Source of the DNA: Oscillospiraceae bacterium
GTDB taxonomy: Bacteria > Bacillota > Clostridia > Oscillospirales > Ruminococcaceae
Assembly (NCBI GenBank): GCA_017435045.1
Contig: JAFSFT010000043.1
Span: 1-64,000, forward strand
Length of the DNA stretch: 64,000 nucleotides
Direction of reading: 5' to 3'
Shown: in pieces, positions 26,689-35,578 of the stretch
Numbering within the stretch: the stretch's first letter is position 1
How the letters are laid out: each line of letters starts with the position of its first letter
Position numbers and translations under genes: made by a program
Notes under the pieces: generated by a model
Told to the model about the DNA's origin: nothing
The model's input: only the letters and a program-made list of their open reading frames with translations
Database searches by the model: none

Positions 26689-26781
26689 TATACTAAATAA
26701 AGTATAGACAATGGATAGGTGTATCCATTTTGTCTGCAGTTTTTTGCCTGATTGCTGTGCGGACAGCATGATGCAGAAAAC
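26689..26781 (+). promoter_or_regulatory. Promoter and structured 5' leader of rlmB
   Basis: A -10-like TATACT (26689-26694) is followed by two hairpins. The first pairs 26707-26717 with 26722-26734. The second has an outer 9-bp stem (26739-26747 with 26773-26781) and an inner TGCTGT/ACAGCA stem with a GCGG loop. No T run follows, so it is not a plain terminator. It could be a protein- or RNA-sensing leader. Confidence 0.55.
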
Positions 26782-26822
26782 CGAAATTTAGTATATCTTT
26801 ATTTTTTAGAAAAGGAGTTTTT

Positions 26823-27578
26823 ATGGAACAGAACAGCGAAATTATCTATGGTAAAAACCCTGTTACAGAACTTTTGAAGTCCAAAGTCGGTGTGGACACC
26901 GTTTTTATATCCGAAAGCCTGAACCCAAGTGTTCAGAACTATTACATAGCACTTGCCAAGGACTGCGGTGCAGTTGTTAAAAAAGTGCATCCTATGAAGC
27001 TTAAAAGCCTTTGCCAGAGCGAAAACCATCAGGGTGTTGCTGCGTTTGCCAGCACAGTGGAATATGTGACACTGGGGCAGATTCTTGCAAAAGCAATCGA
27101 TAAAAATGAACCTGCATTTGTGGTTATATGCGACGGCATTGAAGACCCACACAATCTTGGAGCAATTATGCGCAGTGCATATCTGATGGGTGCACACGGC
27201 ATTATTATTCCAAAGCGTGGCGGTGTTTCTGTTACAGGTGTTGTGCACAAAACAAGTGCCGGTGCGTCCATGCATCTGCCTGTATGCAAAGTCAGCAACA
27301 TTGCACAGGCAGTCAGAACCCTTAAGGAACAAAATGTATTTGTTTATGCAGCAGATTTCAGCCCACAGCCTATCTATAAACAGAATCTTACAGGTCCTAT
27401 TGCATTGGTTGTAGGCAGCGAGGGCAAAGGTGTACAGCCACTGGTAAAAAGCCTGTGCGACGATATCGTAACCATTCCTATGTGCAACGAGCACAGTGCG
27501 GTGGACAGCTATAACGCATCGGTTGCTGCAGGTATTATCATGTACGAAATTTCCCGCCAGAGAGCATTGTCCAAATAA
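26823..27578 (+). CDS. rlmB: 23S rRNA 2'-O-ribose methyltransferase, TrmH/RlmB family
   Basis: SAM-dependent SPOUT methyltransferase expected to methylate a guanosine ribose in 23S rRNA. The 251-residue protein has the N-terminal substrate-binding domain (IIYGKNPVTELLKS, about 7-20) and the knotted SPOUT domain with ICDGIEDPHNLGAIMRSAYL (about 100-119), LVVGSEGKGVQPLV (about 198-211) and IPMCNEHSAVDSYNASVA (about 219-236), where motif 2 and 3 residues for SAM binding lie. AAAAGGAG precedes the ATG. Exact target (G2251 or another TrmH-type site) is inferred from family similarity. The gene is followed at 18 bases by the large P-type-ATPase-like gene. Confidence 0.9.
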   Translation: MEQNSEIIYGKNPVTELLKSKVGVDTVFISESLNPSVQNYYIALAKDCGAVVKKVHPMKLKSLCQSENHQGVAAFASTVEYVTLGQILAKAIDKNEPAFVVICDGIEDPHNLGAIMRSAYLMGAHGIIIPKRGGVSVTGVVHKTSAGASMHLPVCKVSNIAQAVRTLKEQNVFVYAADFSPQPIYKQNLTGPIALVVGSEGKGVQPLVKSLCDDIVTIPMCNEHSAVDSYNASVAAGIIMYEISRQRALSK

Positions 27579-27596
27579 TTTTTCCGGAGAAAAAGT

Positions 27597-30500
27597 ATGG
27601 CCAACAACAACGATGTAGATAAAATTCTGCAAAATATAAAGAGCAAAAGCCCTCAGAGCCCACAAAAGCCTGCGGGTACTGTTTCCTCCGACCGTCTGAG
27701 CCAGATTATCGCCCAGGAGACAGCAAGGGCACAGAACAAGACTGAGCCTGCCACCAAAGCTTCCGCAGCAAAACCAAGCGGAGCCATACAGCCTGCAGTA
27801 AAAACGGTAAGCGGTGGAAAACAACAGCATAATACCGTCCACGAGATTGAAAACGAGTTTTTCTCACAGCTTGCAACAGCCCTTAAAGAAAATCCTGTGG
27901 TTGCTGACCTTGTGGAAGAAGTGCCTGAAAGTCTTGATGAAAAAGAGGATAAAAACAAGGTAAGTGTAACCGCTGCAAGCTATGTGGATGAAAAGTTCGT
28001 GGACTTTTTTACACAAAGCATTGCCGTGCCAAAACCGGAGCCGAAGCACAAAACCAGCGAAATTGTGGTAAAACGCAAAAAATTCGGCTTCTTCAAAAAC
28101 AAATATATTACCGACAGCCTCTCCCTGTCCATTCCTCAGGAGGAGATTGACCGACGCCAGCAGAAGGTGGCAAAGCCATCCACACAGGAGCTTGCAAGGG
28201 ACTTTATAAGCAAGGCTGCCCGTGAGGTAAAGCCTTATACAGATGAAATTCCTGTTCAGGCCGCTGTAAGTGCGGAAAAAAGCAAATCCGCAGGGGTACA
28301 GACTGAAACCGAGAAAGCCAAAGATGATGTAAAGATTTTTTCTGCAGCCGAGAAAGCCAAAGCTGCTGTGGCAGAGAAAAAAGGCAACACAAAGGAAATT
28401 GCAGCAGATAATCTGTCAGCACAGCCTGTTCAGAAAAAAGAAGCCTTTCTGCCCGAAGCAAAAAATGACAAAGTTATCATTTTTTATGAGGACGGCAAGC
28501 CCGCTCCTGACAAAGAAAAAGAGTCAGCAAAACAGAGCAAACCTATGGATGCGGACAGTATACTTAAAGCCTTGAAAAGTAAAAAGACTGTTACCGCACA
28601 GATTGTGGCAGAAAAAGAAACCGCAGCAACTAATGACAGTGCAGATATCCCTGCAAAAGCTGATACTGCATATGCTGCAGTAAAAACCGATGACGGATAT
28701 TCCGCCGAAAAGGTGGCTGCTTACTACAGTAAAAAAGCTGACCAGCCAATGGAGGATACGGGATATATTCCTTCCGTGGCAGATGATACCACAGGATACA
28801 TTCCTGCCGTAACTGCAGCAGAAGACAGAGAAATCCGTATTGTGCCAAAAACCGAAGAGGACAAGGCTGTAGCGGCAATAACAGGAGATATAACCCAGCT
28901 GTTTGCAAAAACGGGTGTAGAAAGCCACAATGCCGACAATAAGGAAACTGATGATAAACCAGACATTTCTACAGAAGAAGACGGCACCGAAGTGTTTGAA
29001 GAATACACCGATGCCGAATATGCTGAAGAGGACTATATTGTAAGCCAGTTCTCCGATGACCCTGCCGAGATTTTTGATGAGCTTAAAAGCTTTAAGTTTA
29101 CCCTTTCAGTGCGTGTGGCACTGAGTGCAATATGCTCGGTGGTGCTGCTGTATATGAGCCTTGGTGCAAGCAAAGGACTGCCGCTGCCTCCGTTCATAAA
29201 TCCGCTGGCACAGCCGCTTATGTTCTATCTTGCAAATCTTGTATTCTTTGCCATTGTGCTTATAGGCTTTCTGCCAACCATCGCCAACGGTATTACAGGA
29301 TTTTTCGGCACACCGACCAGAGACAGCTTTATGGTGCTGCCTGCCGCGTTGTGCTTTGCCCAGATAAATGTGGCAATATTTACCCACAGCACCATAAACC
29401 CCGAAACCGCCACACTTTTTGCAGGGGTTACAGCTCTTGCATTTGGCTTCAACGCATTGGGCAAATATATCAGCGCCAATACAATTATGCGTAATTTAAG
29501 CCTTGCAGACGTGCCTGAAGGCATTAATGCAGGCTATGTGATAAAGGACGCTGAGGACGTAAAACGCCTTGCCAGAAGCCTTGAGGAAAAAAATCCACAG
29601 ATTCTGGTATCCCGCAGGACAGGGTATATATCCAACTTTATATCTGGTGGTTTTTCCAATCATTCCAGCGAAAAACACAGCAGATTACTGGCACTTATCT
29701 GTGCCGCAGCCTGTCTTGTGTGCGGAATTATGGCCTTTGTGCTGACAAAGGATGCTTCCAAGGCAGTTTTTGCCGCAACAGGTGCCAGCGTACTTACTCT
29801 GCCGCTTGGACATTCCCTTATTTCCAGCGTACCCGGCAGCCTTATGCAGAAGGCCCTTAACAAGGTAGGTGCACTGGTAAACGGCTGGCAGGGCATCTAT
29901 CAGCTCAGCGATGCCACACACGTTTCCTTTGATGCAAAGCATCTGTTCCCAAAAGGCTGTGTGGTGCTGCATGGCATCAAAACCTTTGAAAAGGAAAGAC
30001 TGGACCTTGCAATACTTTACGCTGCAAGCATTGCCATTGAGCATTGTGATAATCTGCGTCCTGTATTTATGAATGTTATCGACGGCAAAAAGGATATGCT
30101 TTATCCTATAGAAAGCTGCGAATACCGTGTAGGGCAGGGTTATGTTGCGTGGATTGAAGGCAACCGTGTCATTATGGGTAACCGCAGTATTATGCAGGAA
30201 TATAATATTGCACTGCCGCCTGTAAGCATGGAAACCCAGTATATAAGCGAAAACAAGAAACCTGTTTATCTGTCGGTAAACGGCAAGCTGTTTGGTATGT
30301 TTGTGGTAAGCTACCATGCAGACGAAGCTGTAAAGGACAATCTGCTGCACCTTGTGGAGCAGGGCAAATGCGTTATTCTGCAGTCCAACGATTTCAGTAT
30401 AGACAGCAATCTGCTGGAACAGGTATACGACCTGCCACAGGACACCGTGCAGGTGCTTAACAAAAACGAAACTAATCTGCTGCTGGGCTACACTGCATAT

Positions 30501-30764
30501 GCAGACAGCACCGACAGTGCAATGGCACATCTGGACAGCCTGCATTCTCTTTCCGCAGGATTCTTCGGTGCAGACAGTGCCAAACGTGCCGCTGCAACCT
30601 GCAGTCTGGTGCAGATTATCAGCATTGTAGTTGGCACTGCCCTCAGCATTATGTTCACATTCTCCCAGACAATCTGGGAAATCCCTGTAACAAGCGTGCT
30701 GCTGCTGGCTTTCGGCTGGCTTGGCTTATGCCTTATGAGAGCAATAGCAACAAAATATTTGTAA
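27597..30764 (+). CDS. P-type-ATPase-like membrane protein with long disordered N-terminus, probably catalytically inactive
   Basis: A 1055-residue protein. Residues 1 to about 495 are Lys/Ala/Glu-rich and look disordered. From about 499 there are roughly six to eight membrane segments in the P-type ATPase arrangement, with a cytoplasmic region near 760-975 before the last pair. That region resembles a P-type N/P domain: VAWIEGNRVIMGNRSIMQEY and KPVYLSVNGKLFGMFV echo the usual GN and G-x-x-x-G-x-x-x motifs. However, the phosphorylated DKTGT is replaced by VVLHGIKTF (about 785-793), TGDN by LQSNDF, and GDGxND is not seen. I infer a pseudoenzyme with a scaffold or sensor role. GGAGAAA lies before the ATG; rlmB is just upstream. 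Confidence 0.7.
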   Translation: MANNNDVDKILQNIKSKSPQSPQKPAGTVSSDRLSQIIAQETARAQNKTEPATKASAAKPSGAIQPAVKTVSGGKQQHNTVHEIENEFFSQLATALKENPVVADLVEEVPESLDEKEDKNKVSVTAASYVDEKFVDFFTQSIAVPKPEPKHKTSEIVVKRKKFGFFKNKYITDSLSLSIPQEEIDRRQQKVAKPSTQELARDFISKAAREVKPYTDEIPVQAAVSAEKSKSAGVQTETEKAKDDVKIFSAAEKAKAAVAEKKGNTKEIAADNLSAQPVQKKEAFLPEAKNDKVIIFYEDGKPAPDKEKESAKQSKPMDADSILKALKSKKTVTAQIVAEKETAATNDSADIPAKADTAYAAVKTDDGYSAEKVAAYYSKKADQPMEDTGYIPSVADDTTGYIPAVTAAEDREIRIVPKTEEDKAVAAITGDITQLFAKTGVESHNADNKETDDKPDISTEEDGTEVFEEYTDAEYAEEDYIVSQFSDDPAEIFDELKSFKFTLSVRVALSAICSVVLLYMSLGASKGLPLPPFINPLAQPLMFYLANLVFFAIVLIGFLPTIANGITGFFGTPTRDSFMVLPAALCFAQINVAIFTHSTINPETATLFAGVTALAFGFNALGKYISANTIMRNLSLADVPEGINAGYVIKDAEDVKRLARSLEEKNPQILVSRRTGYISNFISGGFSNHSSEKHSRLLALICAAACLVCGIMAFVLTKDASKAVFAATGASVLTLPLGHSLISSVPGSLMQKALNKVGALVNGWQGIYQLSDATHVSFDAKHLFPKGCVVLHGIKTFEKERLDLAILYAASIAIEHCDNLRPVFMNVIDGKKDMLYPIESCEYRVGQGYVAWIEGNRVIMGNRSIMQEYNIALPPVSMETQYISENKKPVYLSVNGKLFGMFVVSYHADEAVKDNLLHLVEQGKCVILQSNDFSIDSNLLEQVYDLPQDTVQVLNKNETNLLLGYTAYADSTDSAMAHLDSLHSLSAGFFGADSAKRAAATCSLVQIISIVVGTALSIMFTFSQTIWEIPVTSVLLLAFGWLGLCLMRAIATKYL

Positions 30765-30778
30765 AATGCCAATACGCA

Positions 30779-30815
30779 AAAACCTCTGCTGGAAGCCACA
30801 GCAGAGGTTTTGTTT
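30779..30815 (+). terminator. Terminator after the P-type-ATPase-like gene
   Basis: AAAACCTCTGCT pairs with AGCAGAGGTTTT over 12 bp, followed by GTTTA. Confidence 0.85.
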
Positions 30816-30914
30816 ATATAAGCATAATCCGGGCAGAGACCCTTGCTTCCTGTACTGTCCAACCATAAATTTTATATGTATTATGTGAAAAACTGCTTAT
30901 GCCGTCCATTGTTA

Positions 30915-30946
30915 TTGACTTAATTTTTTATAAAATGTAATATAAT
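30915..30946 (+). promoter_or_regulatory. Probable promoter of the phospholipase C gene
   Basis: TTGACT (30915-30920) is followed after 17 bases by TAATAT, overlapping a TATAAT at 30941-30946. Confidence 0.5.
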
Positions 30947-31002
30947 ACTATAGAAACTGCGGGCAGGTTTTCTGCCGCAGGCGATTATTTCAGAGGTAAA
31001 TT

Positions 31003-31896
31003 ATGCCGGACAGCTACGCACACAAATACAACGCACAATGTGCTCTTAAAATAGCAAACTACAAGCCAAGGAACTATCAGACCTTTATTCTTGGCTGTAA
31101 TGGTCCTGACGTTTTTTACTACTACCGCAAATATGACCCTTTCCGCACACAGAATATGTCCACCCTCAGCAATCTGCTGCACACTAACAGAACGGGACTG
31201 TTTATGCAGAATATGTTCCGCTTTGCACAGACCAATGCCCAAAAAGACTTCTGCCTTGGCTGGCTGTGCCATTATTCGCTGGACAGCATTATGCACCCCT
31301 ATATCAACTATGTTACCACCGCTTACGCCCACCCCTTTAACATAGACCAGGGGCATTCCTTTTTTGAAAGCAGCCTTGACAGCTATATTTCAAAGCACGA
31401 AACAGGTTTTCCTGCGGCAAACCCGGATGAATATCTGCCAGATATTTCCAAGATGTATGTGGACCAGATTATCACCCTTGTAAAGCAGGCAGTGGACGCT
31501 ACATATCCCGAAGAAAAATATGAACGCAGCGACTATATACAGGCTTATAACGACTTCCGACGCATAAAGAAAACTCTTTACGCCCCTGGGCCACTTACCC
31601 GTTTTTATGCCAGATTTCTGGAGGTTGTGCTGCGGCTTAAAAAGGACTATATCCTCAGCCGTGTACAGCCTTGCTTTATGGAGATAAAGGACATCGGCGT
31701 GTGGCGTAATAATCCAATGGGATTTTTCTGTACCGCAACCATAGAGGAGCTTATGGAAAAGGCAAACTATACCTCTGCCGACCATATTGCCGTGGGACTT
31801 AAATATTTTGACGGCGTATATAATCTGCAGGACCTGCTGGAAGATATCGGCAACAAAAGCTATGCTACAGGTCTTGCAACAGAGGAACAGTTATAA
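31003..31896 (+). CDS. Zinc-dependent phospholipase C family protein
   Basis: A 297-residue alpha-helical protein of the zinc-dependent phospholipase C/S1-P1 nuclease-like group. Conserved metal-ligand positions are visible: MPDSYAHKYNA at the N-terminus, LGCNGPDVFYY (about 30-40), LGWLCHYSLDSIMHPYINYV (about 86-105) and the later HSFFESSLD. There is no signal peptide, so the protein appears cytoplasmic, unlike the secreted toxins of this fold. A hydrolase of phosphodiester or phospholipid substrates is likely. AGAGGTAAA precedes the ATG. It shares its terminator with the convergent Cys-rich gene. Confidence 0.82.
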   Translation: MPDSYAHKYNAQCALKIANYKPRNYQTFILGCNGPDVFYYYRKYDPFRTQNMSTLSNLLHTNRTGLFMQNMFRFAQTNAQKDFCLGWLCHYSLDSIMHPYINYVTTAYAHPFNIDQGHSFFESSLDSYISKHETGFPAANPDEYLPDISKMYVDQIITLVKQAVDATYPEEKYERSDYIQAYNDFRRIKKTLYAPGPLTRFYARFLEVVLRLKKDYILSRVQPCFMEIKDIGVWRNNPMGFFCTATIEELMEKANYTSADHIAVGLKYFDGVYNLQDLLEDIGNKSYATGLATEEQL

Positions 31897-31946
31897 TTCT
31901 CCCTATATAAAGGTCTGCACATAATACTATTAAATTCTTATACAGC

Positions 31947-31976
31947 AAAAGAGCACTCGTGATGAGTGCTCTTTTT
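31947..31976. terminator. Bidirectional terminator
   Basis: AAAAGAGCACTC and GAGTGCTCTTTT form a 12-bp stem around GTGAT, with A and T runs on the two sides, between convergent genes. Confidence 0.9.
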
Positions 31977-31993
31977 ACATTTAACCGTCCCAA

Positions 31994-33034
31994 TCAGCAT
32001 TTATCTTCACATTCGCAGTCATCATCACAGCCGTTATAATCACAGCCGACGTTGCAGCCGCCATAGCTGCCACCGTTTGTATATTCACATCCACAGCCAT
32101 TGTTTGCATAATCTGTGCAGCCGTTGTTTGCACAGCAGTTTGTTCCGCAGTTGTTACAGCAGGCATTTGTATATCCTGTGCAGTTTGCATAGCCTGCACA
32201 ACCTGTTGTGCAGCCCGCACCGCATCCGTTGTAGTCACAGCAGGTTTTTGTGTTTGTACCGCAATCATCACATTCGTCTGTGCAGCACCAGTCTCCGTGA
32301 TGGTCGTGGTGTCCGTGATGGTCATGATGGTGTGGATGCACCTTTGCATAATCATAATCTGTGCCGCAGCCGCAAAAATCCTTGTCAAAGCGGTCGCATA
32401 CTGTAATGGATGGTGACTGATAAGGACGCCAGCCTTCTACCCATACGCTTTCAACTTTCCAGAGCTTATCAACTATACTGCCCTTTATCTGTGCCACATA
32501 GCGTGAACATCCGTTGCAAACTTCCCGGCAGACACGGCAGGACAGATTGATAACCATACAGGAGCCGTCGATATTGGGCAGCTCGTTTCTGAGACATTTT
32601 ATCCTTTCGCCAGTTGCTGTGGAATAAAAGTCACGTATTGTCTCGCTGACCAGTTCCACAGGTATTGCCATATAGTTTACCGTGCAGTTACATCCCGTAG
32701 GGCGTGTACGCACTATTATCTGCCCCTTTATTGTAACCTTTACGCCCGGACAGTCTGTGTCGCAGTCTACAAGCTCTTCATGTGCATGGGTTACACGCAG
32801 AGACGAAAACTGCGTATCAATACCGCCTGCTGTGTCCACAAGGCCCGTGCAGCTGTTTATAAAGCTGCTCATACTTGGCAGTACAATATCCTCATTTATC
32901 CGTCTGGATGCGATACAACGGGCATTTTTGACGCAGATTTCCAGATATTCGCCCCTGAGGTTGGTTTCGGTTATTCCAAATCTTTGTTTGTTCTGCTGCA
33001 AAAACTCTTTGCAGCCCATCTGTGTTGTCATCAT
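31994..33034 (-). CDS. Cysteine- and histidine-rich protein of unknown function
   Basis: A 346-residue protein I do not recognise. The N-terminal two-thirds look folded and beta-rich with scattered Cys (for example VKVTIKGQIIVRTR and CRVCREVCNGC). The last 125 or so residues hold about 26 Cys among Gly, Asn, Asp and Tyr, and a cluster of 10 His in 14 residues (HPHHHDHHGHHDHH, about 231-244). No signal or membrane segment is seen. Such composition suggests metal binding or a cross-linked coat or inclusion protein; a spore-coat role is possible but unsupported. GGAGG lies eight bases before the first of two ATGs. Confidence 0.75.
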   Translation of the reverse strand: MMTTQMGCKEFLQQNKQRFGITETNLRGEYLEICVKNARCIASRRINEDIVLPSMSSFINSCTGLVDTAGGIDTQFSSLRVTHAHEELVDCDTDCPGVKVTIKGQIIVRTRPTGCNCTVNYMAIPVELVSETIRDFYSTATGERIKCLRNELPNIDGSCMVINLSCRVCREVCNGCSRYVAQIKGSIVDKLWKVESVWVEGWRPYQSPSITVCDRFDKDFCGCGTDYDYAKVHPHHHDHHGHHDHHGDWCCTDECDDCGTNTKTCCDYNGCGAGCTTGCAGYANCTGYTNACCNNCGTNCCANNGCTDYANNGCGCEYTNGGSYGGCNVGCDYNGCDDDCECEDKC

Positions 33035-33162
33035 AGCAATTGCCTCCGTCAGAAACAGTTTTATTAACGTCTTTCTGTGTTAGTTTATGCCTGACAGACG
33101 TATTTGGTGAAAATAACAGTCGAAACTTTACAAACAAACGTATGAAACAGCAGAAACAAAAA

Positions 33163-33187
33163 AATCCCCCGACAGAATCGGGGGATT
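33163..33187 (-). terminator. Terminator after the G5/3D-domain gene
   Basis: AATCCCCCGA and TCGGGGGATT form a 10-bp stem; the minus strand continues with TTTTTTTG. Confidence 0.9.
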
Positions 33188-33206
33188 AAAGCAGTTCTAT
33201 TTAAAT

Positions 33207-34250
33207 TTAAAGCACATATACCAGAACATCATTACGCCAGTTGAGAGCAGATTCCTTGTAGGTATCGTAAAAAAGGTCTATGGCATATGGATTTGCCATC
33301 ATAGCACTGCCCGTGTCGGTTGCTATTGCAAAGCCATAGATAAACTGGCCGTCTGCACTGGTGATGTACAGCTTTGAGCCGTATGGTATAAGATTTGGAT
33401 TTACCGCAACTGTACCGCAGTAAAGGCCAAGACGGCTTGCACCGCGGCCACGGCTGGCAGTATAACCCGTTGCAGACATTGTATAACAGGTCTTGTAGCT
33501 GCTTGGCACGTTGTTGCTTACTGTAATGCCGCTTGGTGCTTCCAGCGGACTGATTGCTGTATTCTTGTAACGGAGAACCTGCTTGTTTACAGGTTCACGG
33601 ACTGTTTCCACCTTGGTTACAAGGGAGGATTCCAGCTCGCCGTCCACAAAGCGTTCACGATAGGTTACGAGATTTTTACCCTCGGAGCCCTCGCGCAGAG
33701 TGTACTGACGTTTTTTGAAACGCCACACAAGGCTGTGTTCCTTGTACTCTGTTTCAAAAGGAATTGCTTCCTCGTACTGTGTATCCTTGTATTCAACACG
33801 GTATACACGTATCTGTGTGTCTTCGTCAACAGGTGTACTGAGGCTTGGTTCGGTATAATCGTGTTCACCCAACATTACGCCTGCATTCATCAGGCAGTTC
33901 TGTACTGTGCCTGTGTGGATACGGGCATTTACTGTTTTGCCGTCTACGCTGATTGGCACATGGATTACCGGTTTTATTGTGATATTTGTGTATCTGTCTG
34001 GAAATGAAGTGAGAATTACCTGGTCATCTTCATCGGGAGCAAAGCCTGCGAGGCTGAGGAAATGGTCTTTGCCGCCAAGAAGTGTGATAACAGTTTTACT
34101 GTTTACCATATCCTGGACAGTTACAACGTTCAGCAGGCTGTATGTGCCGAGGTGCAGCACACCAAGGATAAGCACACACACGGCAGTGCAGATAAGACGG
34201 TGTCGGTTGTCGTACAGCACGGCCATAACCCTGTGTCTGAGTTTTGCCAT
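33207..34250 (-). CDS. G5 and 3D domain cell-wall protein (YabE/Rpf-like)
   Basis: A 347-residue envelope protein: one N-terminal membrane anchor (about 18-38), a DUF348-type region (about 50-150, with VNARIHTGTVQNCLMNAGV), a G5 domain (about 175-235, with KLVTYRERFVDGE-like repeats) and a C-terminal 3D domain (about 255-347). The 3D aspartates are seen in AIATDTGSAM and AIDLFYDTY, and YTASRGRGASR opens the domain. 3D domains resemble lytic transglycosylases, so peptidoglycan cleavage outside the cell is likely. The ATG at 34250 has AAGGAG upstream; the longer frame is rejected. Confidence 0.9.
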   Translation of the reverse strand: MAKLRHRVMAVLYDNRHRLICTAVCVLILGVLHLGTYSLLNVVTVQDMVNSKTVITLLGGKDHFLSLAGFAPDEDDQVILTSFPDRYTNITIKPVIHVPISVDGKTVNARIHTGTVQNCLMNAGVMLGEHDYTEPSLSTPVDEDTQIRVYRVEYKDTQYEEAIPFETEYKEHSLVWRFKKRQYTLREGSEGKNLVTYRERFVDGELESSLVTKVETVREPVNKQVLRYKNTAISPLEAPSGITVSNNVPSSYKTCYTMSATGYTASRGRGASRLGLYCGTVAVNPNLIPYGSKLYITSADGQFIYGFAIATDTGSAMMANPYAIDLFYDTYKESALNWRNDVLVYVL

Positions 34251-34765
34251 ATAGTCTCCTTTTGTAATAATCAAAATAATTTCTTTGCGGTGGCTGCGAA
34301 AATACTTATCCTGAGCCTTTTCCGCTGTAAATTTCTTTGCAGTAATTTTTGCCTGCAAAGGATTTTTTAATCAAAAAATTTATCGGTCATATTATAGCCG
34401 ACTCTGTATGCAAATGGATAAAAGTGGAATTGTTCCTTTTTGCACGCAGAGCATTATACCACCAATCACACATCTTTGTCAAAAAAAATCGCCTATTTTC
34501 AGCATTTTATACAAAAATCATCCCCTAAACAGCGATAAATCAAATTTTACACCATCTCTTGCAGGGCAAAATTTTGTACACAATAACATATAGAAAAAAA
34601 CTATGGAAAGCAGTTTCAAGCTATTACCGGCAGATTGAATGTTACGGATACCATCTGCAAACATAATTTTCTTTGCAGCAGTTTTGCACAGTTTTTCTTT
34701 TATTGTTCACAGTTGTGTGATAATATAATAGTATACTTATATTTCATATATAAAGAGAGATACAT
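34251..34765. other. 515-base gap between divergent genes
   Basis: AT-rich, with no supported gene. A TATAAT at 34724-34729 with TTGTTC 15 bases upstream may serve the plus-strand zinc-ribbon gene. The promoter of the G5/3D gene must also lie here. No repeat or RNA gene was seen. Confidence 0.5.
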
Positions 34766-35473
34766 ATGAACAACTATTATCATAATCACAGTACAGCCCC
34801 GCTTTTATTCCACAGAATATACTGGCTTATGTGGACACCTGCCCAGATTACCATGGGCATTATTGCCGCATCCGACTACATCCGCAGCAACCTTATAACA
34901 GATTTCTGGACCACGCTGGACTTCGGATATGGTATAGCAACCTGTCTGCTGATGGCAATATACTTTATAGGATTTTTCAAATGGAAGCTTTATGGCTGGT
35001 ATGCCCTTATGACACAGCTTGTTATAAATGTATGCTATGCCGTACTGTCGCTGTTTGTCAACTGGAGCGATGATTCCAGCTTTGCGATATCCCTGCTTAT
35101 CGGCACACTTATACGCTGTGTGCCTGTGGGTATATACTACCTTAAACGCAGACCGTTGTTCAGCCGTAAAGGCTTTGACATACCTGCCGCGGGAATGCTT
35201 TTCGGAAATCCTTACCAGCATCAGAATCCGCAGAATCAATGGCATAACAGACAGCAGAACAGCAATGACCAATGGCAGAATGAGCAGTGGAATACACCTG
35301 TTAATCAGCATCAGAACAGCCAGAATCCGCCACAGCAGCCGCAGAGCAGCAATGTGCAGATAAACCCCAACTTTACTGAAGAGGGCGAAAGAATTTATTT
35401 TTGCCCCGAATGCGGCAACAGCGTTAAACAGAGCAGCAATTTCTGCCTGCACTGCGGTGCAAAGCTGAAATAA
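34766..35473 (+). CDS. Four-helix membrane protein with C-terminal zinc ribbon
   Basis: A 235-residue protein. About four membrane segments fill residues 10-125, a Gln/Asn-rich low-complexity linker spans about 150-205 (repeats of QNxQW and NSQNPPQQ type), and the C-terminus is a zinc ribbon with CPECGN and CLHCGA (about 213-232). Such proteins are common in Clostridia and uncharacterised. The zinc ribbon probably faces the cytoplasm. AGAGAGAT precedes the ATG. No operon partner is evident. Confidence 0.78.
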   Translation: MNNYYHNHSTAPLLFHRIYWLMWTPAQITMGIIAASDYIRSNLITDFWTTLDFGYGIATCLLMAIYFIGFFKWKLYGWYALMTQLVINVCYAVLSLFVNWSDDSSFAISLLIGTLIRCVPVGIYYLKRRPLFSRKGFDIPAAGMLFGNPYQHQNPQNQWHNRQQNSNDQWQNEQWNTPVNQHQNSQNPPQQPQSSNVQINPNFTEEGERIYFCPECGNSVKQSSNFCLHCGAKLK

Positions 35474-35578
35474 AAGTTGTTTTTTTCTGATGATTGTATA
35501 CAGGCAGCAGAGAAGCTCATTAATTTCCGATATGGAATATAATATTTTTAAAATTATACAGTTTAAAAGGAAGCTATT

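Noticed and set aside
32047..32400. Short repeated units read as a possible CRISPR array
   Set aside because: The repeats are Cys/Gly/Asn codon repeats in a coding frame, without uniform spacers.
31966..32406. A His/Ser/Arg-rich plus-strand frame
   Set aside because: It is the complement of the Cys/His-rich tail of the minus-strand gene, whose ribosome-binding site and start are convincing.
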